This document shows positions 7,258 through 15,139 of a stretch of 35,589 bases of DNA, in pieces (the stretch's first letter is position 1; each line of letters begins with the position of its first letter). The notes beneath the pieces were generated by a model. It was not told where the DNA came from, did no database searches, and saw only the letters and a list, made by a program, of their open reading frames with translations. The translations under genes were made by a program, and so were the position numbers. Source of the DNA: Oligoflexales bacterium. GTDB taxonomy: Bacteria; Bdellovibrionota_B; Oligoflexia; Oligoflexales; RGVZ01. The stretch is from the NCBI GenBank assembly GCA_947445775.1, contig CANFEB010000027.1, forward strand, positions 1 to 35,589. The letters are read 5' to 3'.

Positions 7258-8787
7258 TTGCTTGCAGGTCTGCATGCCATCGCCAAGGTTTTCATGGCCG
7301 GCACGGTTGTGTCGCTAGTCGCGGCGTGCCTTAATAAAAACTCCTCATCATCCCAGGCGCCAGATTCAATCGTCATTGAACAGACCTCGACAGTGACGGG
7401 TGTGCGTCCGGTCGTCGGCAAGCCTGGCGACGTGATGACTTTAAGTGGCAATAATTTGAATTCTGCCGTCGTGACATCGATTGAATCTGGCGCGGTATCA
7501 GCACGCGTTAGCGTTGTGTCTCCTGAATCCGGGACATTCATTTTTCCTGATGGGCTGGGTCTAGGCCTCAAAGAAGTCAAGGTCATGGCGGCTAGTGCCC
7601 AGGTCGGGGCGTTTTCGGTTGTCGCCAATTCGGCCGGGAATTTTTTGCCAATCATTATTTCTGATGCCGCTCTAGTTTGCAGCGATGTGACCTACATCAA
7701 TGCCGCCGGCGGTCAGTCCACTGGAACGCGTGCCTGCTCAGGAGCCTCGGTGGACCCCCACAGCATCAGAAAGGGCCAGACTGTTTCTGGCGTGGCTGGA
7801 AAGTTGATTCCCAACTGCCAGAATCGAGTCAATGGCAATATTTTTGACATGTCGGGAGGGACTAGTCTGGGTGTTGCCCGCGTAAAAAAAATCACCTCTG
7901 GTCAGATCTTCACCCTTGGCAAGATAGGCAATGCGCCGTTGCCAATGATCGCCAACTCGACTTTAATCAAACCAGTTGGATCAGTGCATCCCCTGCCTAA
8001 ATCGGCGGCTTATTTCACCATCAATACAGGGGTGCTTGACGGCAATCCGCCCGCCGAATCTACCACAATTGTTCCTGATAATTCCCTCTGGGAAGTGGCG
8101 CTCAAGGCGTCTAATGGGGGTGGTCATACGGTCGTTCTTTCAAATGCAGCCTGCGATGAAACTGATAGCCTCGCCACCAATGACGCCGACTGCTTCGACA
8201 TCGTTATGGCGGACTTTAATCGCGACGTCTGGGATACGATCGATGATCTCAACGGCCCCAGTAATCTTCCAGTCCCTGACAGCAGGTCCGACGACGGCAG
8301 GTCCCTCGAGGCTTTTCCGGAAAGTCTGTGCGGCTATATGGAAGGGGGCAGCCTTCCTGCTGGCGCTGTGGTTTCTTGGCAGGACAACACGATCGACGAC
8401 GCTGGAGTGGCCAGCAGTTGCTCTGCCACCAGCAGCAACTGTGCGCTGAAAGATTTGACCACCGGTTTGACCTGGTTCAAAGGACACGGCAATTTAACGG
8501 CGGAGAATTGGTACGAGGCCGTTTATTACTGCAGCACACTGGCTTTAAATTCTAGATCATGGCGTCTGCCGACCCAAAAAGAGTTGATGGCTGCGTATGT
8601 TGATACCATCAGAAATACGGTTGGGACGGGCACGGTGCAGGACTACAATACCGGCTGGTGGTCGAGCACCTCGGATAGCACCAATCCCACAAAAGGCTGG
8701 CATGTGAATCTGGCGACCGGTGCAACGGCATCGGGTTTGAAGTCTTTGAGTGCGAACAAGTCGATGTGTGTGCGAGACGCTGACTAA
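7258..8787 (+). CDS. DUF1566/Lcl C-terminal domain lipoprotein
   Basis: This is a predicted secreted lipoprotein of 509 residues. The N-terminus has a hydrophobic signal ending in SLVAAC, a usable lipobox with lipidated C24 if the TTG at 7258 is the start (GGGGGA lies eight bases upstream). ATG 7294 is the alternative and would leave only an 11-residue signal. After a Ser-rich stretch comes an IPT/TIG-like beta region (about 40-130, VTGVRPVVGKPGDVMTLSG). The C-terminal ~110 residues are a DUF1566 domain: LTTGLTWFKG, WRLPTQKEL, GWWSSTSD, CVRDAD. Such domains occur in surface proteins such as Legionella Lcl and in many uncharacterised lipoproteins. Binding partner unknown. The stop codon lies in a 15-bp tandem repeat. 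Confidence 0.8.
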   Translation: MLAGLHAIAKVFMAGTVVSLVAACLNKNSSSSQAPDSIVIEQTSTVTGVRPVVGKPGDVMTLSGNNLNSAVVTSIESGAVSARVSVVSPESGTFIFPDGLGLGLKEVKVMAASAQVGAFSVVANSAGNFLPIIISDAALVCSDVTYINAAGGQSTGTRACSGASVDPHSIRKGQTVSGVAGKLIPNCQNRVNGNIFDMSGGTSLGVARVKKITSGQIFTLGKIGNAPLPMIANSTLIKPVGSVHPLPKSAAYFTINTGVLDGNPPAESTTIVPDNSLWEVALKASNGGGHTVVLSNAACDETDSLATNDADCFDIVMADFNRDVWDTIDDLNGPSNLPVPDSRSDDGRSLEAFPESLCGYMEGGSLPAGAVVSWQDNTIDDAGVASSCSATSSNCALKDLTTGLTWFKGHGNLTAENWYEAVYYCSTLALNSRSWRLPTQKELMAAYVDTIRNTVGTGTVQDYNTGWWSSTSDSTNPTKGWHVNLATGATASGLKSLSANKSMCVRDAD

Positions 8788-8818
8788 CGAGACGCTGGCT
8801 AACGAGATGCTGACTAGT
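8774..8818 (+). repeat. Three 15-bp tandem repeats spanning a stop codon
   Basis: Units of the form GAGACGCTGACTAAC occur three times (8774-8788, 8789-8803, 8804-8818) with few differences. The repeat spans the stop of the lipoprotein gene. Because the unit is five codons long, each copy re-encodes RDA(D/G)-stop in the same frame, giving three successive in-frame stops. Confidence 0.85.
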
Positions 8819-8846
8819 GGGATGAAGAAAAAAAAGGTGGGAGACC

Positions 8847-9647
8847 GTGTCAATTTTTGGAACAGGCAAGTCCCATACGATTGTGGCCTATGCCTTTGCA
8901 GAAAACTTCAGAATGTCCAAGGTCCAAGCCGAGCTGGGAGCAACCCAGAGCCTCATGGATCCCAAGGATAGCGTCAGCCGCGAAGTGCCTGGAGGCGGCA
9001 GAGTGTATGCCTATAACTTTGGTGTCTTGACCTTTATGAATGTCAGTCCTGAAATCCGCCTCAAGGAAATGGATGAATTTCGGGCGCGGCGTGAAGGGGG
9101 TCTGACGGAGCCCGCTGTTATCGAGGACTTTATCGTCGAAGAAGACCCCGGCGAACGCCCGCGGGCTGAGTTCAGCCGTTTGATTTTGGACAAGTTGACG
9201 CCCCAACGAGCCGAAGTGGTTGCCTTGACCGTCGCCCAAAGCGCTGCCATGTCTTATTACGAAAGCCTCTTGGAAAAATCCCAGACCAAACTTGCGGCGA
9301 TGTTGATCCAACTTGAGTCCAAGGGCAACGTCGGAAGGTCACCGGGAAAGCTGCACCGCTTCATCGCGGAAACGGTGATCATGCGCAGTGAAATTGTCGG
9401 CGTTTTGCATTTGCTTGATCGCCCAGATTTGATCTGGGAAGACAAAACGATGGACAGCCTCTATGACGATCTGCGTGCGGTGTTTGATTTGAAGGAACGG
9501 TTTCAAGCGCTAGTGCATAAACTGGACTACATCCAAGACAGCGCAGAAATTCTTTTGGATATGGCCCGAGACAGTCGCCTTTTCCTGGTAGAAATGGCGA
9601 TTGTTTTTCTCATCACCGTCGAAATTGTGATGTCAATTTTCCGCTGA
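8847..9647 (+). CDS. RMD1/DUF155 family protein with C-terminal membrane anchor
   Basis: The 266-residue product belongs to the RMD1/YagE (DUF155) family, better known from eukaryotes (yeast Rmd1, human RMND1). It has the N-terminal IVAYAFAENFRM segment, the central YNFGVLTFMNVS strand pair, the helical C-terminal domain (DRPDLIWED, LDLKERFQAL-like segment, KLDYIQDSAEILLDMARDSR) and a terminal hydrophobic helix (about 243-262) that would anchor it in the membrane. GTG 8847 is used; GGGAG and AAGG lie just upstream. No ATG is available before residue 23, which lies inside the conserved region. Its bacterial role is not established. It converges with the SH3 lipoprotein gene, overlapping by 15 nt. 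Confidence 0.85.
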   Translation: MSIFGTGKSHTIVAYAFAENFRMSKVQAELGATQSLMDPKDSVSREVPGGGRVYAYNFGVLTFMNVSPEIRLKEMDEFRARREGGLTEPAVIEDFIVEEDPGERPRAEFSRLILDKLTPQRAEVVALTVAQSAAMSYYESLLEKSQTKLAAMLIQLESKGNVGRSPGKLHRFIAETVIMRSEIVGVLHLLDRPDLIWEDKTMDSLYDDLRAVFDLKERFQALVHKLDYIQDSAEILLDMARDSRLFLVEMAIVFLITVEIVMSIFR

Positions 9648-10178
9648 CTTCAGATGCCTTGCGCGGACGAATTCGCCGTCGGCAATCTTCGCCCAGCCAA
9701 TATTTTCATCAATGTCGACTAGGACGATGTCCCCCTGGTGCAATTCCGTCACGATTTTGGAATGGCGGTCCGGCGAAGTGCGGATGTTGATTCGGTCCAC
9801 CTTGATCATCATGCGCTGCGAGCCAGTGCCTCGGGCATTGGGAGAGGTTCCCGCCGCCGCCGCCGCCGCCACTGGCGCCTCTTGAGTTCCTGGCTTGTAG
9901 TCTGGATTTTCGTTGAAAGCCTCGCTGTAGTCGCGCGTTGCCTGGGTTGGAGCCTCGTCTTCTGGAGGCTGAGGCATTGCATCGACGATGGCGGGCCTGT
10001 CAGATCCCGTATTTGATGAGCCTGCCTGTCCTTCTGGAACAGGCGGTGCCGCAGGGGCGTCGGGATCGATCTCCGGTGCTGCGGACGCAGCGGGTTCGTC
10101 AACATCACCGGAAAGGGCCCTGTGGATACAAGACGTCGTTGCAAGGGCAATCAAAAATGCGGCGGCAATGGCCTTCAT
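9633..10178 (-). CDS. SH3-domain putative lipoprotein
   Basis: The 181-residue product has a signal sequence (MKAIAAAFLIALATTSC) ending in a cysteine that could be lipidated; the lipobox (TTSC) is imperfect. A Pro/Ala/Glu-rich, probably disordered linker (about 25-110, including a GCC-repeat-encoded alanine run) follows. A bacterial SH3-like domain ends the protein (about 118-175, VDRINIRTSPDRHSKIVTELHQ). Such domains in envelope lipoproteins usually bind peptidoglycan or proteins. ATG 10178 has AGAGGA about ten bases upstream; a longer TTG reading to 10196 would bury that site. It is the last gene of the minus-strand nuoB-GHKL-icd run, 25 bp after icd. Its last 15 nt overlap the convergent RMD1 gene. 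Confidence 0.75.
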   Translation of the reverse strand: MKAIAAAFLIALATTSCIHRALSGDVDEPAASAAPEIDPDAPAAPPVPEGQAGSSNTGSDRPAIVDAMPQPPEDEAPTQATRDYSEAFNENPDYKPGTQEAPVAAAAAAGTSPNARGTGSQRMMIKVDRINIRTSPDRHSKIVTELHQGDIVLVDIDENIGWAKIADGEFVRARHLKSAEN

Positions 10179-10203
10179 GGTGCAATGTCCTCTCAATGGG
10201 ATT

Positions 10204-11439
10204 TCACTTCATGCATTTCGTAAGATTGGCGACCAACTTGTCCAGGAAGTCGCCCGTATTTAGGTAACTACCCTCTGGAACCTTGTCGCCGTGAATGCAC
10301 ACAGCGAGGTCCTTGGTCATGGCGCCACTTTCAATGGTTTCCACGCAGACTTTTTCAAGAGTTTCGCAGAATCGCGTCAATTCCTGATTGCCGTCAAGCT
10401 TGGCGCGGTGGGCAAGTCCCTGGGTCCAGGCAAAGATGCTGGCAATCGGATTGGTGCTGGTCGGTTTGCCCAGCAGGTGCTGGCGGTAATGGCGCGTCAC
10501 GGTTCCGTGGGCAGCCTCGGTTTCTATGGTCTTGCCATCTGGACACAGCAGCACGGAGGTCATCAGGCCCAAGCTGCCAAATCCCTGAGCAACCGAATCC
10601 GATTGGACGTCACCGTCGTAATTTTTACAGGCCCAAAGAAAGCCGCCATTCCACTTCATGGCCTGAGCCACCATGTCGTCGATTAAGCGGTGTTCGTAGA
10701 CAAGTCCAGCGGCCTCGAACTTGCCCTTGTAATCGGCGTCAAAAATCCTCTGAAAGATATCTTTGAAGCGACCATCGTAAACCTTGAGAATGGTGTTTTT
10801 TGTGGACAGATACACCGGATATTTTTTCATCAGGCCGTAGGAGAAACAGGCATGGGCAAATCCTTCGATCGAGTGATCAAGGTTGAACATCCCCATGGCA
10901 ATTCCAGGTCCGTCAAACTTGTTGATTTCCCATGTCTGGGGCGCGCCGCCGCCTTCTGGCTCAAAAACCATCTTGACGACTCCCTTGCCCGGGATCTTCA
11001 CATCCGTGGCACGGTACTGGTCGGCAAACGCATGACGACCAATCACAATTGGGCGGGTCCAATTGGTGACCAAGCGAGGGACGTTGCGGCAGACGATCGG
11101 TTCACGAAAAACAGTCCCGCCTAAAATATTGCGGATGGTCCCGTTGGGGCTCTTCCACATTTTTTTGAGGTTGAATTCTTTAACGCGGGCTTCGTCCGGC
11201 GTGATCGTCGCGCACTTGATGCCGACGTTGTATTTTTGGATGGCCTCGGCGGATTCAATCGTGACTCGATCTTCCGTTTTGTCGCGATTTTCGATGCCAA
11301 GGTCAAAATACATGAGATTGACGTCCAGAAACGGCAGGATCAATTTTTTCTTGATGTCGGCCCAGATGATCCGCGTCATCTCATCGCCGTCTAGTTCGAC
11401 CACTGGATTGGCGACTTTGATCTTGCTCGTTTGGCTCAT
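10204..11439 (-). CDS. icd: NADP-dependent isocitrate dehydrogenase, eukaryotic (type II) form
   Basis: This TCA-cycle enzyme converts isocitrate to 2-oxoglutarate and CO2 with NADP+. The 411-residue product is of the homodimeric eukaryote-like subfamily, not the E. coli Icd type. It has the start [15 protein letters not shown], the [21 protein letters not shown] substrate loop region, [12 protein letters not shown], the [13 protein letters not shown] segment and the NADP-site region [13 protein letters not shown]. Its length is normal for the subfamily. AGGAG lies about eleven bases before ATG 11439. It sits between the GHKL-ATPase gene and the SH3 lipoprotein gene on the same strand, so co-transcription is likely. 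Confidence 0.96.
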   Translation of the reverse strand: MSQTSKIKVANPVVELDGDEMTRIIWADIKKKLILPFLDVNLMYFDLGIENRDKTEDRVTIESAEAIQKYNVGIKCATITPDEARVKEFNLKKMWKSPNGTIRNILGGTVFREPIVCRNVPRLVTNWTRPIVIGRHAFADQYRATDVKIPGKGVVKMVFEPEGGGAPQTWEINKFDGPGIAMGMFNLDHSIEGFAHACFSYGLMKKYPVYLSTKNTILKVYDGRFKDIFQRIFDADYKGKFEAAGLVYEHRLIDDMVAQAMKWNGGFLWACKNYDGDVQSDSVAQGFGSLGLMTSVLLCPDGKTIETEAAHGTVTRHYRQHLLGKPTSTNPIASIFAWTQGLAHRAKLDGNQELTRFCETLEKVCVETIESGAMTKDLAVCIHGDKVPEGSYLNTGDFLDKLVANLTKCMK

Positions 11440-11474
11440 GGACCTGGAACTCCTAAGGTTGGTTGGCTGGTTGG

Positions 11475-12548
11475 TTAATTGATTTGGGGGGGGGTGAAAT
11501 AATGAATCGAGCGCGGAATCTTTTCGAAATCGCGAACCTTTGTTCTGGTATCGATGAGGGCCATGACTTCTGTGCCCCGTCCCGGGTCAACATTGCAAAT
11601 AAGGCCGTGGCTTCTCAGATACACAGTCATCAGGCCGAGTCCGGCCCCCTCAATCTTGGAGTCGATGATTTCCTCGGAATTTGCGCGATTAAGAGCCTTG
11701 CGGGCATAGGTAAAGAAAATGTCGCGCTTGAAAAGGCCGAACGGGTCCCAAACAGAAACGGCCAAAATCTCGCCGTCAAAGCCCAGCTCCAAACGGCCGT
11801 GATCCTGGGGAGCAAGGTCCACGGGGCGTCCGGACCGTTCCTTGACTTCGTGGCGCCCGGCGGCATTGGGCGCGTCGTAGATTGCATTCAACAGCATTTC
11901 TTGAACGATCTGTTTTGCTGCCATGGCGACGGATTGACTCAAGCCGCAGGCAAGGGCGAAATTGGCGGTTTCATTGTGCAGGGGATCCCGATCCTTGGAG
12001 GAGGTCACCGGAAAGGTTGCAAACCTAGCGCCAGTCCGCAGGTACTTGGCGACGCCGAACAGGTCGCGGCGGATGAGCTTTTGCAGGGTGGCTCGCAAGT
12101 CCATATTGCTCCACTGACACGACTGGGTCGATGGGCTCGATTGCCTGTCGGCGGATGGCGCCGTGTCTGCGTCGTGACGGACCGCGATGATATGGTCAAC
12201 CAGGTCATGTTCCCGGCCGCCAAGTGCTTTCGTGTATTCCGCGTGGACTTTATCGACCAGCAATATCACCACTGCATTCGGATTGGCATTGCGGGCGTCA
12301 CCGTGAATCCATGTCAGAGTCTCCGGATTGAGCGTGTTGGTCAGCACGGCCATGGGACCTGGATGCAATAGACTTGGAGCCAACGCTGCCCTCAGGGCCG
12401 CTGGATCCCCCGTGGCGATGAGTCGCGCCCCAGCGCAAAGGTTTGCCAGGGCACCGCTTTCGGGCAGCGGCGTTCGACCCGCTTCGTTATAGGCAACGAT
12501 CGTGGGTTGAGATTTCGATGGAGTGCTGGGTTTCGCGCTCTGGGGCAT
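11475..12548 (-). CDS. GHKL (HATPase) domain protein with N-terminal receiver-like region
   Basis: The 357-residue product has a C-terminal histidine-kinase-like ATPase fold. The N-box is [12 protein letters not shown] (E217, N221), the second motif is [10 protein letters not shown] (D268) and the G2 loop is GAGLGL (301-306). There is no H-box dimerisation domain, so it resembles anti-sigma/serine-kinase (RsbW-like) or phosphatase-type regulators rather than a sensor kinase. The N-terminal ~130 residues ([27 protein letters not shown]) look like a degenerate receiver domain. I start it at ATG 12548; TTG 12551 is just upstream. It lies in a run nuoB-this gene-icd, 34 bp after nuoB. A run of nine C (minus strand) occurs eight codons before the stop. 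Target unknown. Confidence 0.72.
   Translation of the reverse strand: MPQSAKPSTPSKSQPTIVAYNEAGRTPLPESGALANLCAGARLIATGDPAALRAALAPSLLHPGPMAVLTNTLNPETLTWIHGDARNANPNAVVILLVDKVHAEYTKALGGREHDLVDHIIAVRHDADTAPSADRQSSPSTQSCQWSNMDLRATLQKLIRRDLFGVAKYLRTGARFATFPVTSSKDRDPLHNETANFALACGLSQSVAMAAKQIVQEMLLNAIYDAPNAAGRHEVKERSGRPVDLAPQDHGRLELGFDGEILAVSVWDPFGLFKRDIFFTYARKALNRANSEEIIDSKIEGAGLGLMTVYLRSHGLICNVDPGRGTEVMALIDTRTKVRDFEKIPRSIHYFTPPQIN
11486..11494 (+). repeat. Nine-G homopolymer near the 3' end of the GHKL gene
   Basis: A G9 run (C9 on the coding strand) encodes part of FTPPQIN at the end of the GHKL-ATPase protein. A slip of one base would change only the last few residues and the stop position. Confidence 0.8.
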
Positions 12549-12581
12549 CAAGAATAATCCCTGATTGTCTGTGATTTGCGG

Positions 12582-13082
12582 TCAGGTGACGTCAGGACTT
12601 GCACCGGGCTCGCCGGCGGCTTCCCGGGCGATTTTATCTTGCAGCGCCATTAGCCCTGCGATCACCGCTTCGGGGGTGGGCGGGCAGCCGGCAACGTAAA
12701 TGTCCACAGGGATAATCCGGTCAACGCCTTGCAGGACATGATACGCGCGGTAAAATCCGCCGCTCGAGGCGCATGCGCCCATCGCCATAACCCATTTGGG
12801 CTCGGCCATCTGGTCGTAAATCTTCTTGATCACGGGGGCCATTTTTTCCGTGATGGTCCCGGCAACAATCATCAGGTCGCATTGGCGGGGGGAAAAACGG
12901 ACGACCTCAGCTCCGAAACGGCTGATGTCATATTTGGGGCCGACAACCGACATGTATTCAATGCCGCAGCAGGCAGTCCCAAAAGGATAAGGCCAAAGCG
13001 AGTTTTTGCGTGCCCATCCAATGAATTCATTGAGTTTCGACGTAAAAACGGGAATTCCACTGTCATTCTGCTGATGTTTCAT
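12582..13082 (-). CDS. nuoB: NADH-quinone oxidoreductase subunit B (NuoB), isolated gene
   Basis: This is the complex I subunit that carries iron-sulfur cluster N2, which passes electrons to quinone. The 166-residue product has the tandem CC pair C38-C39 ([10 protein letters not shown]), C104 ([10 protein letters not shown]) and C133 ([10 protein letters not shown]), the complete N2 ligand set, plus the family segments [10 protein letters not shown] and [10 protein letters not shown]. In most genomes nuoB lies inside nuoA-N; here no other nuo gene is in view. It leads the minus-strand run nuoB-GHKL-icd-SH3 and is divergent from the Agl-like cluster. It may belong to a scattered complex I or be a second copy; the window cannot tell which. 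Confidence 0.94.
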   Translation of the reverse strand: MKHQQNDSGIPVFTSKLNEFIGWARKNSLWPYPFGTACCGIEYMSVVGPKYDISRFGAEVVRFSPRQCDLMIVAGTITEKMAPVIKKIYDQMAEPKWVMAMGACASSGGFYRAYHVLQGVDRIIPVDIYVAGCPPTPEAVIAGLMALQDKIAREAAGEPGASPDVT

Positions 13083-13201
13083 GATCTCGGTTTCCCTTGT
13101 AAAAATCCGAATCCATGCGGGAGCTTACGACAATTTCGGGCCCATGCACACTGTAAATCGCCGGGACGCTCAAGAGAGACTCGAAAGTACTTAAGGAGGC
13201 C

Positions 13202-13210
13202 GGGGGGGGG
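13202..13210 (+). repeat. Nine-G homopolymer in the nuoB / TolQ divergent intergenic region
   Basis: A G9 run ends three bases before the -35-like TTGACT of the predicted promoter of the TolQ-led cluster. It lies in the 198-bp gap between two divergent transcription units. Confidence 0.85.
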
Positions 13211-13213
13211 CAG

Positions 13214-13243
13214 TTGACTTGGCCCTCAGGGAGTCAGTAAAAT
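13214..13243 (+). promoter_or_regulatory. Predicted sigma70-type promoter of the Agl-like cluster
   Basis: TTGACT (13214-13219) and TAAAAT (13238-13243) are separated by 18 bp and lie 37 bp before the TolQ-like start codon at 13281. They match the -35/-10 consensus at five of six positions each. A G9 run directly precedes the -35. The match is by eye only. Confidence 0.55.
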
Positions 13244-13280
13244 ACTAGTGAACTTAATTGTTTAGCCTGGAGTCAGCGCC

Positions 13281-13973
13281 ATGATCGATTCACTTGTCAA
13301 ACTGTTCAACCCGAATGACGGCCCTCACTTTGTCGTGATGTGCGCGATCACCCTGACACTGATCATCTCGGTCTCGATCATTGTCGAGCGGGTGTTCCGG
13401 TACTGGTATCAGTACGACCTTTCCAACAGCTCGGCATTCATGTCGGCCGTTCAGAAGTTGGTTATGAACAACTCCATTGAGAACGCAATTCGCCTGTGTA
13501 AGGGCAAGCGCAATCAAGGCCAGCTACTTCCTTATGTGCTGGCCGAAGGACTTAAGCGGGCCAACGACTCCACGGAGGAAATCGAAAACGCCATGCACCA
13601 CGCCCAATTGGCTGCCATTCCGCGGGTGGCGCGCCGGGTTCCCCTGCTGTCGACGACTGCCAACGTGGCCACGCTGCTGGGACTTCTCGGGACTTTATTT
13701 GGCCTCATCAAATCTTTTGCTGCCGCAGCCAACGCCACTGGTCAGCAAAAAGGCGTGATCCTGGCCCAAGGGATTGCAGAGGCGCTTTCGGCAACGACGT
13801 TCGGTCTTGCCACAGCGCTTTTGTGTTTACTTGTATACGGGATCCTGATGACCAAGCAGACCGCCATCATCGACGACATCAACCAGAATGCGGCGCGGCT
13901 TTTGGACTTGCTTTACACGCGCAAAATGAAAATCCGCAGTGGCCAGGAAATGACGACGGCGAGCGCAGACTGA
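13281..13973 (+). CDS. MotA/TolQ/ExbB proton-channel protein, AglR-like
   Basis: This is the inner-membrane stator subunit of a proton-motive-force-driven motor. The 230-residue product has three membrane helices: about 16-37 (FVVMCAITLTLIISVSIIV), 120-146 (LLSTTANVATLLGLLGTLFG) and 166-190 (EALSATTFGLATALLCLLVY). The TolQ/ExbB signature and conserved threonines of the third helix are present (ALSATTFGL). GGAG lies eight bases before ATG 13281. It is followed by two TolR/ExbD genes, the same one-TolQ, two-TolR set as Myxococcus AglR-AglQ-AglS. No TolA, TolB or Pal gene is in the cluster, which argues against the classical Tol-Pal system. Confidence 0.9.
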   Translation: MIDSLVKLFNPNDGPHFVVMCAITLTLIISVSIIVERVFRYWYQYDLSNSSAFMSAVQKLVMNNSIENAIRLCKGKRNQGQLLPYVLAEGLKRANDSTEEIENAMHHAQLAAIPRVARRVPLLSTTANVATLLGLLGTLFGLIKSFAAAANATGQQKGVILAQGIAEALSATTFGLATALLCLLVYGILMTKQTAIIDDINQNAARLLDLLYTRKMKIRSGQEMTTASAD

Positions 13974-13991
13974 TTTAACGGCAGGTGATTC

Positions 13992-14537
13992 ATGCGACGT
14001 AAACGCAAAGGCATCAAGCGCGACGAGCCAACTGACATTGAACTGAATATCATTCCGTTCATCGATGTTTTCTCTCTGCTCAATACATTTCTATTGTTCT
14101 CGGCGGTATTCATGGCCACCGGGATCATAGAGGTTCAGGTGCCATTTCTCTCGAATGCTCCGGCTCCCAAAGAAGAGGGGAAGAGGACGCTTGAGGTGAA
14201 GATTGATGCAGCGAAAAATAAGGTTCAGGTCATAACCGAATATTCAAAAGATCCCAGAAACGAACAGAAATTCGATTTTCCGAACAGCAAAGAAGGAATC
14301 GACCGGATGCACGAGCGTCTGGTCGCAATCCGTCAGGCGAATCCCACCCAGGACAAGCTGACGTTCTATTCCGAGGATGATGTTATTTGGGAAAATATTT
14401 CTGCCCTCCTTGATTCAGCTAAGTTTAGAAAACAGACGGACCCCATATTTCAGGTGAAAAATCCGAAGTCTGGCGAGATGGAGCAAGACACTCAATTCGT
14501 GTTTTCGAAGATCGTCATGGGCAGCGTGATTTTATAG
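13992..14537 (+). CDS. ExbD/TolR family motor protein 1, AglQ/AglS-like
   Basis: The 181-residue product has a short basic cytoplasmic N-terminus (MRRKRKGIKRDE) and a single membrane helix starting at IPFIDVFSLLNTFLLFS, with the proton-carrying aspartate D25. A periplasmic domain follows (about 45-181). TolR/ExbD proteins couple proton flow through the TolQ-type channel to movement in the periplasm. AGGTG lies just ahead of ATG 13992, 18 bp after the TolQ-like gene. The periplasmic part is longer than in E. coli TolR. Confidence 0.9.
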   Translation: MRRKRKGIKRDEPTDIELNIIPFIDVFSLLNTFLLFSAVFMATGIIEVQVPFLSNAPAPKEEGKRTLEVKIDAAKNKVQVITEYSKDPRNEQKFDFPNSKEGIDRMHERLVAIRQANPTQDKLTFYSEDDVIWENISALLDSAKFRKQTDPIFQVKNPKSGEMEQDTQFVFSKIVMGSVIL

Positions 14538-14563
14538 CCTGAATTTGTTGCCTGAATTTGTTG
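14538..14563 (+). repeat. Two exact 13-bp tandem repeats after the first TolR gene
   Basis: CCTGAATTTGTTG occurs twice in direct succession right after the stop codon of the first TolR-like gene, in the 48-bp spacer before the second. It looks like a recent local duplication; no function is apparent. Confidence 0.9.
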
Positions 14564-14585
14564 TGTGATTTAGGGAGTTGTTCAG

Positions 14586-15095
14586 ATGGCATCCGTCGGA
14601 AACAAGAAAGATACCCTATCCCTGAACCTGTATCCAATGATGGATATTTTCAGCATTTTAATTACATTCCTGCTCATGAGTTACTCCACTGATCCAGTTT
14701 CTCATGATGTGAATGCGGGGCTTGAATTACCGGACTCCCAGACCATGATCAGCCTCGATGAAATTCCGGCCATCATCGTCACCAAGTCGGAGCTTTTTGT
14801 TAACGATAAGAAAATTTCCGATATCGTTAATGGCGAAGTTCCGAAGGAACAATTGGGCGAGTCCTATCAGGGCGCGATCCGTCCTGTTTACGATGAGTTG
14901 AAGCGAATCTCCGATGCCAACAAGCGCATCGCTGTGGCTACTTCAACTGACCCTGCCCTACTTGGAAAAACGGGAGCCCTGACCATGGAAATGGATAAGG
15001 GGCATCCCTTCAAATTGATGAAGCGGATCATGCTTTCCGCCCAACAGGCTGAATTTGTAACCTTCAAACTTGTTGTGACGCGCCTCGAGAACTGA
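14586..15095 (+). CDS. ExbD/TolR family motor protein 2, AglS/AglQ-like
   Basis: This is a second TolR/ExbD paralogue of 169 residues. It has a short N-terminus, one membrane helix (YPMMDIFSILITFLLMS) with the conserved aspartate D20, and a periplasmic domain with the family-like segment RIAVATSTDPAL. AGGGAG lies eight bases before ATG 14586. It differs clearly from the first TolR protein in sequence, as AglQ and AglS do, so the two probably form a heteromeric pair with the TolQ-like channel. Both keep the aspartate needed for proton transfer, so both should be active. Confidence 0.9.
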   Translation: MASVGNKKDTLSLNLYPMMDIFSILITFLLMSYSTDPVSHDVNAGLELPDSQTMISLDEIPAIIVTKSELFVNDKKISDIVNGEVPKEQLGESYQGAIRPVYDELKRISDANKRIAVATSTDPALLGKTGALTMEMDKGHPFKLMKRIMLSAQQAEFVTFKLVVTRLEN

Positions 15096-15139
15096 ATTTT
15101 TATTGAGCTACATGCTGGGTTTAAGTGAAGGAGCCTCCA

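Noticed and set aside
13281-15095. Classical Tol-Pal or ExbBD-TonB uptake system
   Set aside because: There is no TolA, TolB, Pal or TonB-receptor gene; instead there are two TolR types, TPR proteins, a barrel and an FHA-TonB protein, which fits the Agl/Glt type better.
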